This document shows positions 43,390 to 50,169 of a stretch of DNA of 50,169 nt, one piece after another. Origin of the DNA: Acidobacteriota bacterium (GTDB lineage Bacteria > Acidobacteriota > Terriglobia > Bryobacterales > Bryobacteraceae); the NCBI GenBank assembly GCA_018268935.1, contig JAFDVS010000036.1:1-50169 (forward strand), written 5' to 3'. The notes under the pieces are model-generated. The model had not been told where the DNA came from, did no database searches, and saw only the letters and a program-made list of their open reading frames with translations. Position numbers and translations under genes: made by a program. The first letter of the stretch is position 1. Each line of letters starts with the position of its first letter.

Positions 43390-44235
43390 ATGAGACTGGG
43401 ACAAATTCGCTGGAACAACGAAATCACCGCGGCTATGTTCGATAAAGATGGCGCGCGCCCCATCCCCGAGTACACCATGCAAGGGCTCATTGAACGCTCA
43501 GAGAAGGAAGGCGTTCCGCTCTCCACCCTTGCCGCGCGTCACGCCGTCGCACAAGCCATCAACGCCGCACCTATCATTCCCATTCACCCGCGCGAGGTGT
43601 GGGCCTGCGGATGCACATACGAGATGTCCGCCAGCTTCCGTGATGCCGAACATGGCACGCGCGAAGGGTTCTACGCTTACGTCTACCGCGAGCCGCGCCC
43701 GGAGGTCTTCTTCAAAGGCACCGCGCGCGTTTGCGTGGGCCCCAACAAACCCATCGGCATCCGCTCCGATTCCAAGTTCACGGCCCCCGAACCGGAGTTG
43801 GCCGTGGTGCTGGGATCAAAAGGAAAGGTGCTCGGATACACCGTCGCCAACGACGTTTCCGCCTGGGACATCGAGAAGGAAAACCCGCTCTACCTGCCGC
43901 AATCGAAGGTTTACACCGCCTGTTGCGCGCTTGGCCCGGTCATCGTCACTCCCGATGAAATCGGCGATCCCTATCATCTCGACGTCACCTGCACCATCCG
44001 CCGCGGCGAACAGACCATCTTCAGCGGTGCGGTGAACACCTCACAGCTCCACCGCAAGATTGAGACACTCGTCGAGTACCTTTATCTTGCCAACCCCGTT
44101 CCCGGCGGATCCGTACTCTGCACCGGCACGGGCATCATCGTGAAAGAAGATTGCGCGCTGCAGCCTGAGGATGTGTGCACCATCACCATCGCCGGAATTG
44201 GCGAGTTGTCTAATCCTTGCGCGATCGTCCACTAA
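43390..44235 (+). CDS. Fumarylacetoacetate hydrolase family protein, possible 2-keto-3-deoxy-sugar-acid dehydratase
   Basis: 281 residues, cytoplasmic. The FAH metal triad appears as E134 and E136 (APEPELAVVLG) and D155 (VANDVSAWD). The sequence FYAYVYREPRPEVFFKGTARVCVGP resembles sugar-acid dehydratases such as KdaD more closely than fumarylacetoacetase. Such enzymes dehydrate 2-keto-3-deoxypentonate to alpha-ketoglutarate semialdehyde, which the gene upstream could oxidise. Oxaloacetate decarboxylase or acylpyruvase activity cannot be excluded. Its 3' end overlaps the 3' end of the convergent der gene by 26 bases. Confidence 0.85.
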   Translation: MRLGQIRWNNEITAAMFDKDGARPIPEYTMQGLIERSEKEGVPLSTLAARHAVAQAINAAPIIPIHPREVWACGCTYEMSASFRDAEHGTREGFYAYVYREPRPEVFFKGTARVCVGPNKPIGIRSDSKFTAPEPELAVVLGSKGKVLGYTVANDVSAWDIEKENPLYLPQSKVYTACCALGPVIVTPDEIGDPYHLDVTCTIRRGEQTIFSGAVNTSQLHRKIETLVEYLYLANPVPGGSVLCTGTGIIVKEDCALQPEDVCTITIAGIGELSNPCAIVH

Positions 44236-45526
44236 ACTTCTGCTTGATCACAACCGGCGTCGCAGCGAATCCGAATTCCTTGCGAAGCCGGTTGATGAGA
44301 AAGCGCTCAATGGAAAAATGCAGCTTCTCGCGGCCTCCGGTGAACACCACGAATGTGGGCGGCCGCACCGATACCTGCGTCATGTAGCGAAGCTTGACAT
44401 CGGTATCCACGCCTAACGATTCCACGAACCGGTTCAGTTCGCCCGTGGAAACACGCTGTGTCGCCGCCTGGTAGGCCTGCTTCACCAAATCGAAGATCTG
44501 GCTCACTCCGTGTCCGGTTTTCGCCGACATGTAGATTACGGGGGCGAATTCCAGAAAGCGCATCGCATCGCGCATGTCCTGGGTAAACTTCTTGCGATTC
44601 TTCTCCGGAATCTCGTCCCACTTGTTCACGCACAGAATAATCGCCCTGCCGTCTTCCACCGCGTAGCCGGCAATCGTGGCATCCAGCGCCACCGGGCCTT
44701 CCACCGCATCCACCAGCATCAGCACCACGTTGGCCATGCGGATGTGCTTGCGCGCCATCACCACGCTCAGTTTCTCCGCCATCATCTTCGTCTTGCCCTT
44801 ACGGCGAATGCCGGCCGTATCCACAAACGTGTACTGCACGCCGTTGCGCTCAATCGTTTCATCCACGGCGTCGCGAGTCGTGCCCGCAATCGGCGAAACG
44901 ATCGCCCGCTCTGCGCCCACCAACGAATTGAGCAGTGTCGATTTGCCCACGTTCGGCCGTCCGATGATCGCCACCTTAATGCGTGGCGGCCCTTCCACCT
45001 TCGCCGCCTCTTCCTGATCCGGAAACCCTTCCGTGATGTGATCCAGCAGTTCATTCACGCCCAGCCGGTGCTCCGCCGACACCGGCATCATGTCGCCGAT
45101 GCCCAGCTCATAGAACTCGTGGGACAGCGATTCCTTTGACGGCACATCGATCTTGTTCACCGCCAGCGTCAGCGGCTTGCCGAGTTTGCGCAGCAACACC
45201 GCCAGTTCGCGGTCTGTGCCGGTGATCTCCGTGCGGCCGTCAATCACGAAGACAATGTGCGCCGCTTCTTCAAACGCCGCGCGCGCCTGCTTGAAGATTT
45301 CGCTGGGGATCAGCTCTTCTTCATTCGGTACAATCCCGCCTGTGTCGATGACTTCGAACTTCCTGCCGTTATGCTGTGCCTGGCCGCGGATGCGGTCGCG
45401 GGTGATGCCCGGTTCGTCGCCGACAATAGAGCGCCGGTCGCGAATGATGGCATTGAAGAGTGTGGATTTTCCAACGTTGGGCCTGCCGGCAATCACAACT
45501 ACCGGCAGAGATTGATCGAGATCCAT
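44210..45526 (-). CDS. der: Ribosome-associated GTPase Der (EngA)
   Basis: 438 residues, cytoplasmic, essential for 50S assembly in bacteria studied. Two tandem GTPase domains are complete: GRPNVGKST (14-22), DTGG and NKID in the first; a second GRPNVGKST, DTAGIRRKGK and NKWD in the other. A KH-like C-terminal domain ends SGRSRKD. A TACCAT box nine bases before the ATG with no Shine-Dalgarno sequence suggests its own, possibly leaderless, promoter. It converges on the FAH gene and the two coding ends overlap by 26 bases. Confidence 0.97.
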   Translation of the reverse strand: MDLDQSLPVVVIAGRPNVGKSTLFNAIIRDRRSIVGDEPGITRDRIRGQAQHNGRKFEVIDTGGIVPNEEELIPSEIFKQARAAFEEAAHIVFVIDGRTEITGTDRELAVLLRKLGKPLTLAVNKIDVPSKESLSHEFYELGIGDMMPVSAEHRLGVNELLDHITEGFPDQEEAAKVEGPPRIKVAIIGRPNVGKSTLLNSLVGAERAIVSPIAGTTRDAVDETIERNGVQYTFVDTAGIRRKGKTKMMAEKLSVVMARKHIRMANVVLMLVDAVEGPVALDATIAGYAVEDGRAIILCVNKWDEIPEKNRKKFTQDMRDAMRFLEFAPVIYMSAKTGHGVSQIFDLVKQAYQAATQRVSTGELNRFVESLGVDTDVKLRYMTQVSVRPPTFVVFTGGREKLHFSIERFLINRLRKEFGFAATPVVIKQKFSGRSRKD

Positions 45527-45527
45527 G

Positions 45528-45543
45528 GAACTTTCATGGTAGC
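45528..45543 (-). promoter_or_regulatory. der promoter-like element
   Basis: The minus strand reads GCTACCATGAAAGTTC. TACCAT ends nine bases before the der ATG. The element shares 14 of 16 bases with the one before tpiA. No ribosome site lies between it and the start codon. Confidence 0.45.
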
Positions 45544-45581
45544 ATCCAGCCTGTAGAGCGCCCCGATTTCCGCATCGCGCC

Positions 45582-47021
45582 TTACGGATTGTCGCGATAG
45601 TTCAATGGCGGCTTCTGGTCCGCGGGCACCCGCGACTTGTATTCATGCCCGGCGCGCCGTTTATCAAAATCCTTCCGTGCATCCACAATCGCCGCCGGCG
45701 TAGTGAACAAATCCGCCGCCGACAACGCCAGCACCTTCGCTGCCAGCACCATACCTTTACGCCCGATGCTGGACCCTGCACAAGCCACATTCTGCCAGCT
45801 ATGCCCAGGCGCACCCGGCACAAACGTCGCCGTGCGGAAACTCGCCGTCGGCACCACCCAACTTACGTCGGAGACGTCGGTCGAACCTGGGCTCGCCCGT
45901 TCTGCTTCAAAGGGCAGCACCGTAGCCTCGGAGCCCAATGCCGCCCCATCCTCTGGAGTGAACGACTTCTGCAAAGTCTCCGCAAAGCGCCGCTCCTCGT
46001 CCGTGTACTGGACACCGCCGAGTGCCTGCAGATGCTTGTAGAACACCCGAGAAATCGGCTCGTTCGGCAGCTTGTTGTAGACGCTGTTCACCAGCTCTAC
46101 TTCCAATTTCGTTTCCGTCGCCAGCGCACCGGCCTGCGCGCATTTCACAATCCGGTCCCATACGTTGTCCAGCACAGGCATGCTCGGGCTGCGGGCGTAG
46201 AAATACCCTTCCGTGAAATCCGGCACCACATTCGGAGCTGCCCCGCCCTTGGTGATGATGTAGTGAATCCGCGTGGTAGCAGGCACATGCTCCCGCAACA
46301 GTTCCACGCCATGGCTCATCAACAGCAACGCATCCAGCGCCGAGCGCCCCAACTGCGGATTCCCCGCCGCGTGGGCTGCCTTCCCATAAAAACGGAACTT
46401 GCCGCTAATGTTTGCGAGCGATGAGCCCAGCCCCGCGGAATTCGACGAGCCCGGATGCCAGTCGAGCACCACATCCACATCCCGAAACGCCCCTGCGCGA
46501 ATCATGTAGATTTTCCCGCCGCCGCCTTCCTCCGCCGGCGATCCGTAGAACCGCAGCGTGCCCGCAATCTTCTTTTCCTCCATCCACTGCTTCACCGCAA
46601 TCGCGGCGAATGCCGATGCAGTGCCGAACAGATTGTGCCCGCACCCGTGCCCCGATCCTCCATTCACAAGCGGCTTCCGTTCCGGATGAATGTCTTGCGA
46701 AAGCCCGGGTAAGGCATCGTATTCACCCAGAATCCCAATCACCGGCTTCCCGCTGCCCCATTCCGCGGTGAACGCCGTGGGCATCCCACCAATGTTCTCC
46801 TGAGTGCGGAATCCGGCCTTCTGCAACTCACTCCGCAGCAAACCGGAACTGCGTTGTTCCTTATACCCCAACTCGGCAAACTCCCAGATCTGCCGCGAAA
46901 CCTCGCCAAAATGCGCAGCCCGCGCGTTCATGCCTTCGATCATGCGAGTGCGCTCTTCCGTGCCGATTTCCGCGCACAGCAAAGACGCCAGCGGAAACAC
47001 CGCCAAAATCCGTAAGCCCAT
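45582..47021 (-). CDS. Secreted M20 family amidohydrolase (AbgB-like)
   Basis: 479 residues. A signal peptide (MGLRILAVFPLASLLCAE) indicates export. The M20D/AbgB pattern is clear: RQIWEFAELGYKEQRSS, LGEYDALPGLSQ with the first metal Asp, and SGHGCGHNLFG with metal His residues. A dimerisation domain (KFRFYGKAAHAAGNPQLGRSALDA) follows. The cytoplasmic relative AbgB cleaves p-aminobenzoyl-glutamate. This exported member probably hydrolyses N-acyl amino acids or related amides. The open frame continues upstream to 47513 across the divergent dehydrogenase, but 47021 fits the signal peptide and has a TACACT box seven bases before it. Confidence 0.88.
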   Translation of the reverse strand: MGLRILAVFPLASLLCAEIGTEERTRMIEGMNARAAHFGEVSRQIWEFAELGYKEQRSSGLLRSELQKAGFRTQENIGGMPTAFTAEWGSGKPVIGILGEYDALPGLSQDIHPERKPLVNGGSGHGCGHNLFGTASAFAAIAVKQWMEEKKIAGTLRFYGSPAEEGGGGKIYMIRAGAFRDVDVVLDWHPGSSNSAGLGSSLANISGKFRFYGKAAHAAGNPQLGRSALDALLLMSHGVELLREHVPATTRIHYIITKGGAAPNVVPDFTEGYFYARSPSMPVLDNVWDRIVKCAQAGALATETKLEVELVNSVYNKLPNEPISRVFYKHLQALGGVQYTDEERRFAETLQKSFTPEDGAALGSEATVLPFEAERASPGSTDVSDVSWVVPTASFRTATFVPGAPGHSWQNVACAGSSIGRKGMVLAAKVLALSAADLFTTPAAIVDARKDFDKRRAGHEYKSRVPADQKPPLNYRDNP

Positions 47022-47028
47022 GGGGGCT

Positions 47029-47034
47029 AGTGTA
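47029..47034 (-). promoter_or_regulatory. -10-like TACACT before the M20 gene
   Basis: On the minus strand TACACT ends seven bases before the ATG at 47021, with only a C-rich spacer and no Shine-Dalgarno sequence. Confidence 0.4.
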
Positions 47035-47068
47035 GCGCTTGAGGCGCCCCTCACAACCCGCCCTGTGA

Positions 47069-47074
47069 TACCCT
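47069..47074 (+). promoter_or_regulatory. -10-like TACCCT before the dehydrogenase gene
   Basis: TACCCT ends seven bases before the ATG at 47082, with no Shine-Dalgarno sequence. It is one side of a divergent pair with the M20 box 35 bases away. Confidence 0.35.
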
Positions 47075-47081
47075 GTTCGCC

Positions 47082-48194
47082 ATGTCCGAAAACTCCCTCT
47101 CCCGGCGTATCTTCGTTACTGCCGCAGGCGTCGCGCCTGCCGCTGCTCAATCGGTATCCGGCACGCGCCAACCCGTCGTCACCGCCACCTACCTGCAGTC
47201 GAACGTGAAGGCCCAACAGGACCCGTTGAAGATCGTCACCATGTATCAGTTTGAGCCGCACGAGGTGAGTACCATTCAGGCCGCCACGAAGGCCGCCAAG
47301 GTCGAGATCATCCATTGCGCCACGCGCGAAGAATTCCGCGCCAAACTGAAGGACGCTGAGGTTGTCTACGGCGACATCAAGAGCGCCGAACTCGATCTTG
47401 CCCCCAAGCTGAAGTGGATTCAAACCGGCGGCGCGGGCATGGAGGGAGTCCTCGATGACGGCCATCGCAAGAGCCCCGTGGTGATGACGAACTACGCCCG
47501 CACCTTCGCCCACGGCATCTCGGAAACAGCCATGGGCCTTCTGCTCGCGCTCACGCGCGGCCTAGTCAAATACTACATGCCGCAGTTCTACAAACACACC
47601 ATGAATCCCGTGGGCACCGTGAAATCCGATCATCACGTGGAGCTGGCCGGCAAAACCATGGGCATCGTCGGCATGGGCGGCATCGGCAGCATGATCGCCC
47701 GCCGCGCTCATTGCGGCTTCGACATGCGCGTCGTCGCCACGGACGCGAAACCGATGCCAAAGCCCGAATACGTGGCCGAACTGCATGACCCATCCTGGTT
47801 CATGGAAATGGTTCCGCAAGTGGACGTCCTCGTCGCCGCCGCACCGCACACCAAAGTCACCGAAGGCATGTTCAACGAAAAGGTTTTCCGCAGCATGAAG
47901 AAGACTGCGTATTTCCTGGCCATGTCGCGCGGCAAACTCTTCGATGACATGGCCCTGGTAAAGGCTCTCAAAGGCGGTTGGATCGCCGGCGCGGGCCTGG
48001 ATGTCTTCCCGCAGGAACCACCGCCCTCCAACCACCCCATCTTCGAGTGCGAGAACGTCATCATGTCGGCGCACACCTCCGGCTGGAGCCCCGATCGCCA
48101 GGTGCGCCTCATCGCTTTATTCGCCGACAACGTCCGCCGCTACGTCGAAGGGCAGGCCCTGGTCAACGTAGTCGACAAGGCCGCCGGCTACTAA
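47082..48194 (+). CDS. D-2-hydroxyacid dehydrogenase with export-like leader
   Basis: 370 residues. The NAD-binding GIVGMGGIGSM motif, an Arg in AMSRGK, the Glu in LDVFPQEPP and the His in SAHTSG correspond to the D-lactate/glycerate-type catalytic set. It should interconvert a 2-oxo acid and a D-2-hydroxy acid with NAD(H). The N-terminus SLSRRIFVTAAGVAPAAAQ looks like a twin-arginine or secretory leader (R8-R9), which is strange for an NAD enzyme. Mature sequence appears to start near residue 50 (KIVTMYQFEPHE). Whether export really happens cannot be decided here. It is divergent from the M20 gene. Confidence 0.88.
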   Translation: MSENSLSRRIFVTAAGVAPAAAQSVSGTRQPVVTATYLQSNVKAQQDPLKIVTMYQFEPHEVSTIQAATKAAKVEIIHCATREEFRAKLKDAEVVYGDIKSAELDLAPKLKWIQTGGAGMEGVLDDGHRKSPVVMTNYARTFAHGISETAMGLLLALTRGLVKYYMPQFYKHTMNPVGTVKSDHHVELAGKTMGIVGMGGIGSMIARRAHCGFDMRVVATDAKPMPKPEYVAELHDPSWFMEMVPQVDVLVAAAPHTKVTEGMFNEKVFRSMKKTAYFLAMSRGKLFDDMALVKALKGGWIAGAGLDVFPQEPPPSNHPIFECENVIMSAHTSGWSPDRQVRLIALFADNVRRYVEGQALVNVVDKAAGY

Positions 48195-48246
48195 CGTCAA
48201 AAACAATTCGAAACCGTCCCCACGCCTCTTGCGTCATGAGGGACAA

Positions 48247-48876
48247 ATGAATCCGGCCATTCGATTGGGTTTGCTTGGCTGTTTCGCCTTTCTCTCCAAC
48301 GCGCAGAGCCCGTACCCGCGCCACAACATCAACCTTGGCTTCGGTGCGGGCGTTCCCAAAGCCGACCTCGTGGGAGCCTTCGACCCCAAGGCAGGTCTCT
48401 CCGTCGGCTACGGCTATCGCTTTCACCCCAATTTCCAAGCCGATTTCGGCTTTGACACCGTGTTCGGATCCGGCAATGTGCGCGACTTCGTCGACACCGC
48501 TTTTGGCTACCGCCGCATCCGCGACTTCCAATATTTTCTTCCGATGGGCGGACGCGCCATCCTCCCACTCGCAAGAGGCCGCCTCCAGATCTTCGGTGGC
48601 GGAGGTGGAGCCTACATGCGCTATCAGGAGCAGATCAGCCAGCCCAACGAGTACATCCGCCTCGATTGCCCTGGCTGCGAAGCACGCAGTGGTTGGGGCT
48701 ATTACGCCACCGCGGGTTTCACCGTTTTCCTCGACCGCTATCACCGCTTCCGCATCGGAGCCGCCCCGAAAATCTATCGCGGCCACACCGACGGCGGCCC
48801 CATCGGCAACATCCCCGGCAGCCGCACCCGCGATCACTGGGTCAACGTAATGGGCGAATTCGGGGTCAGCTTCTAG
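48247..48876 (+). CDS. Small outer-membrane beta-barrel protein
   Basis: 209 residues. A signal peptide (MNPAIRLGLLGCFAFLSNAQ) precedes amphipathic strands rich in aromatic and Gly residues, such as NINLGFGAGVPKADL, LSVGYGYRFHPNFQADFGF and GYYATAGFTVFLDRYHRFRIGAAP, and the protein ends GEFGVSF with the terminal Phe of outer-membrane barrels. Eight strands are plausible from length. A CPGC pair (about 143-146) sits in a loop. GAGG lies before the ATG. Function is unknown, and an OmpA/OmpW-like porin is the nearest description. Its stop codon overlaps the stop of the convergent dehydratase gene at 48873-48876. Confidence 0.7.
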   Translation: MNPAIRLGLLGCFAFLSNAQSPYPRHNINLGFGAGVPKADLVGAFDPKAGLSVGYGYRFHPNFQADFGFDTVFGSGNVRDFVDTAFGYRRIRDFQYFLPMGGRAILPLARGRLQIFGGGGGAYMRYQEQISQPNEYIRLDCPGCEARSGWGYYATAGFTVFLDRYHRFRIGAAPKIYRGHTDGGPIGNIPGSRTRDHWVNVMGEFGVSF

Positions 48877-50099
48877 TGGTCCGCCACAGCACCATCGCCG
48901 AACACATACTTCTGCCGCGTCACCGGCTTGTACGGATGCGCCGCCGCCACCTTCTCATCCAGGTCAATCCCTAATCCCGGCCGCTCCGGCAGCGCGGCAT
49001 AGCCATCCTTCACCGGATGCTCATACCCATAAAACAAATCCTTCACCCATTGTTGTCCGTTCGGATTGTATTCCTGAATCGTACACGCGGGCGTCGTCGC
49101 ATCCACATGCAAGGAAGCCAGCGTACTCACCATGCTTTGCGGATTATGCGGCGACATCTCCACGCGGTACGTTTCCGCCAGGGTTCCGATCTTCTTCAGT
49201 TCCAGAATCCCGCCGGCGTGACACACATCCGGCTGCACGTAATCCACCAGGTGGCGCGAACAGTAATCGGCAAATCCGTACTTCGTGAACGATCGCTCAC
49301 CCGTTGCCAGCGGTACTTTCGTCTTCTGCCGCAAGTGCTGCAACTCGCCCAGATCTTCCAACTGCGTCGCCTCTTCCACAAACAATGGCCGCAATTCCTC
49401 AATGCGAGTGCAGAAATCCACCGCCATCACCGTCGTCAGTTTCCCATGGGCATCAATGCAGATATCGAAATCGTCGCCCACTGCCTTGCGCACCGCTTCC
49501 AGCCGTTTGTGCCCCTCGCGCACCGCATAGGCCGGACGCACCAGATCGTTCTCGACGGTCACGAACCCTGACTTCGCGGCGGTATACCCCTCGCTCTTCG
49601 CCTGTTGAAACGATGCGACAAGCTGCTCCACCGAGTTCCCGCCCACATCCTTATACAGCCGCACGCGCTCCCGCGCCTTGCCGCCCAGCAGCCTGTAAAC
49701 CGGCACACCCAGCGACTTGCCGACGATGTCCCACAGCGCAATCTCCACCGCACTGATGGCGCTATTCAACATCGGCCCGCCGCGCCACCGCGGCCAGCGA
49801 AACATCGCCTGCCAGTGCAGTTCAATATCGGCGGGATTCTTCCCCATCAGATATCGTTCGTGCTCCATGATTGCAGCGGCCAGCGTTGCTTCCTTGCTCG
49901 TGATGGAGCCTTCACCCAATCCGGTCACGCCCTGGTCCGTCATCACCTTGCAGAAAGCCCAGTTCACGCTACCCACGTTCACCACAATCGTCTTCAGTCC
50001 AGTGATTTTCAACTGCAGCGATTTCGCCTGCGCCAGCAAATCGCGGTTGAACAATGGAGCGCCACAAACCAGGGATGCAAGGAAGTGCCTGCGATTCAT
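48873..50099 (-). CDS. Enolase-superfamily dehydratase, galactonate dehydratase-like, with twin-arginine leader
   Basis: 408 residues. A leader MNRRHFLASLVCGAP (R3-R4) precedes a mandelate racemase/muconate-lactonising enzyme fold. Metal and acid-base residues are D216 and H218 (CIDAHGK), E242/E243 (FVEEAT), E268 (ATGERS) and H318 (SPHNPQ), the same spacing as in E. coli galactonate dehydratase as I recall it. It should remove water from a sugar acid such as galactonate. Export of such an enzyme is unexpected. A TAATAT box six bases before the ATG suggests a leaderless transcript. The product of a pentonate version would feed the FAH/aldehyde dehydrogenase pair about 5 kb away. Confidence 0.88.
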   Translation of the reverse strand: MNRRHFLASLVCGAPLFNRDLLAQAKSLQLKITGLKTIVVNVGSVNWAFCKVMTDQGVTGLGEGSITSKEATLAAAIMEHERYLMGKNPADIELHWQAMFRWPRWRGGPMLNSAISAVEIALWDIVGKSLGVPVYRLLGGKARERVRLYKDVGGNSVEQLVASFQQAKSEGYTAAKSGFVTVENDLVRPAYAVREGHKRLEAVRKAVGDDFDICIDAHGKLTTVMAVDFCTRIEELRPLFVEEATQLEDLGELQHLRQKTKVPLATGERSFTKYGFADYCSRHLVDYVQPDVCHAGGILELKKIGTLAETYRVEMSPHNPQSMVSTLASLHVDATTPACTIQEYNPNGQQWVKDLFYGYEHPVKDGYAALPERPGLGIDLDEKVAAAHPYKPVTRQKYVFGDGAVADH

Positions 50100-50105
50100 T
50101 GGTAG

Positions 50106-50111
50106 ATATTA
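50106..50111 (-). promoter_or_regulatory. -10 box TAATAT before the dehydratase gene
   Basis: On the minus strand TAATAT ends six bases before the ATG at 50099. No Shine-Dalgarno sequence is present. The remaining 58 bases to the right edge hold nothing I can name. Confidence 0.45.
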
Positions 50112-50169
50112 GCGCGGTACCAGCTTACGCCAGCCCGTTTCTAAATTCCCCTTTCAAACCGTGCGTGCC

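Noticed and set aside
41872..43482. 536-codon minus-strand frame inside the aldehyde dehydrogenase gene
   Set aside because: The opposite strand encodes a complete aldehyde dehydrogenase with catalytic Cys and Glu.
47022..47513. N-terminal extension of the M20 amidohydrolase
   Set aside because: It overlaps the divergent dehydrogenase gene, and the signal peptide starts exactly at 47021.
1..50169. CRISPR arrays, tRNA or rRNA genes, transposases, prophage
   Set aside because: No spaced direct repeats, cloverleaf-like sequences or mobile-element proteins were found by reading both strands.

Overview
The window looks like the chromosome of an acidobacterium of the Bryobacteraceae/Solibacter group. 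This is inferred from gene content: a carboxypeptidase-regulatory-domain TonB receptor, an ADOP-type FtsX/MacB permease, paired DUF1501 and DUF1549/DUF1553 (PSD1) genes, an SBBP/BACON/SLH surface protein, paired M16 peptidases, and many enzymes with twin-arginine-like leaders. Genes are densely packed. No tRNA, rRNA, CRISPR array, IS element or prophage gene was seen, and no stretch above 300 bases lacks a gene.

Left part (1-14187): the edge of an MlaE-type permease gene; a P1-family (DmpA-like) self-processing aminopeptidase; a four-gene minus-strand operon (catalytic M16, non-catalytic M16 with LolA-like tail, LolA-like protein, TauE/SafE exporter); a 1220-residue secreted SBBP/BACON/SLH protein; and a DUF1501/PSD1 pair.

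Core region of interest (14253-23025, plus strand): eight tightly spaced genes that I read as a periplasmic copper/peroxide system. They encode a small secreted Cys-rich protein, a secreted BNR-like propeller with a CSCC motif and a His-rich loop, a TonB receptor, an MbnP-family copper protein (metallo-mystery pair four-Cys family), a monohaem cytochrome c, a fusion of cytochrome c + MbnH-like dihaem peroxidase + CusF-like copper domain, an exported Mn/Fe superoxide dismutase and a CusF-like lipoprotein. The last six genes overlap or lie within 16 bases of each other. In MbnP/MbnH pairs studied elsewhere the dihaem enzyme oxidises a Trp of MbnP to kynurenine to build a copper site. Here the receptor, peroxidase, superoxide dismutase (an H2O2 source) and two CusF domains are co-encoded.

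Middle (23149-29446): a two-helix membrane protein, a bacterial eRF1-like (baeRF) protein, a hairpin between convergent genes, tpiA, an ADP-ribosylglycohydrolase/sulfatase pair and a ThiF-like E1 enzyme.

Right part (29510-50099): an ADOP permease; an outer-membrane assembly operon (Omp85 - SurA-like - TamB) followed by a DUF2103-like gene; a TPM/nucleotidyltransferase/LemA set; an aldehyde dehydrogenase plus FAH-family dehydratase resembling the end of a non-phosphorylative sugar-acid pathway; der; an exported M20 amidohydrolase; a D-2-hydroxyacid dehydrogenase with an export-like leader; a small beta-barrel protein; and a GalD-like enolase-superfamily dehydratase. Bases 50112-50169 hold nothing I can name.

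A recurring regulatory pattern is a TANNNT box 6-9 bases before the start codon of first genes that lack a Shine-Dalgarno sequence, suggesting leaderless transcripts.
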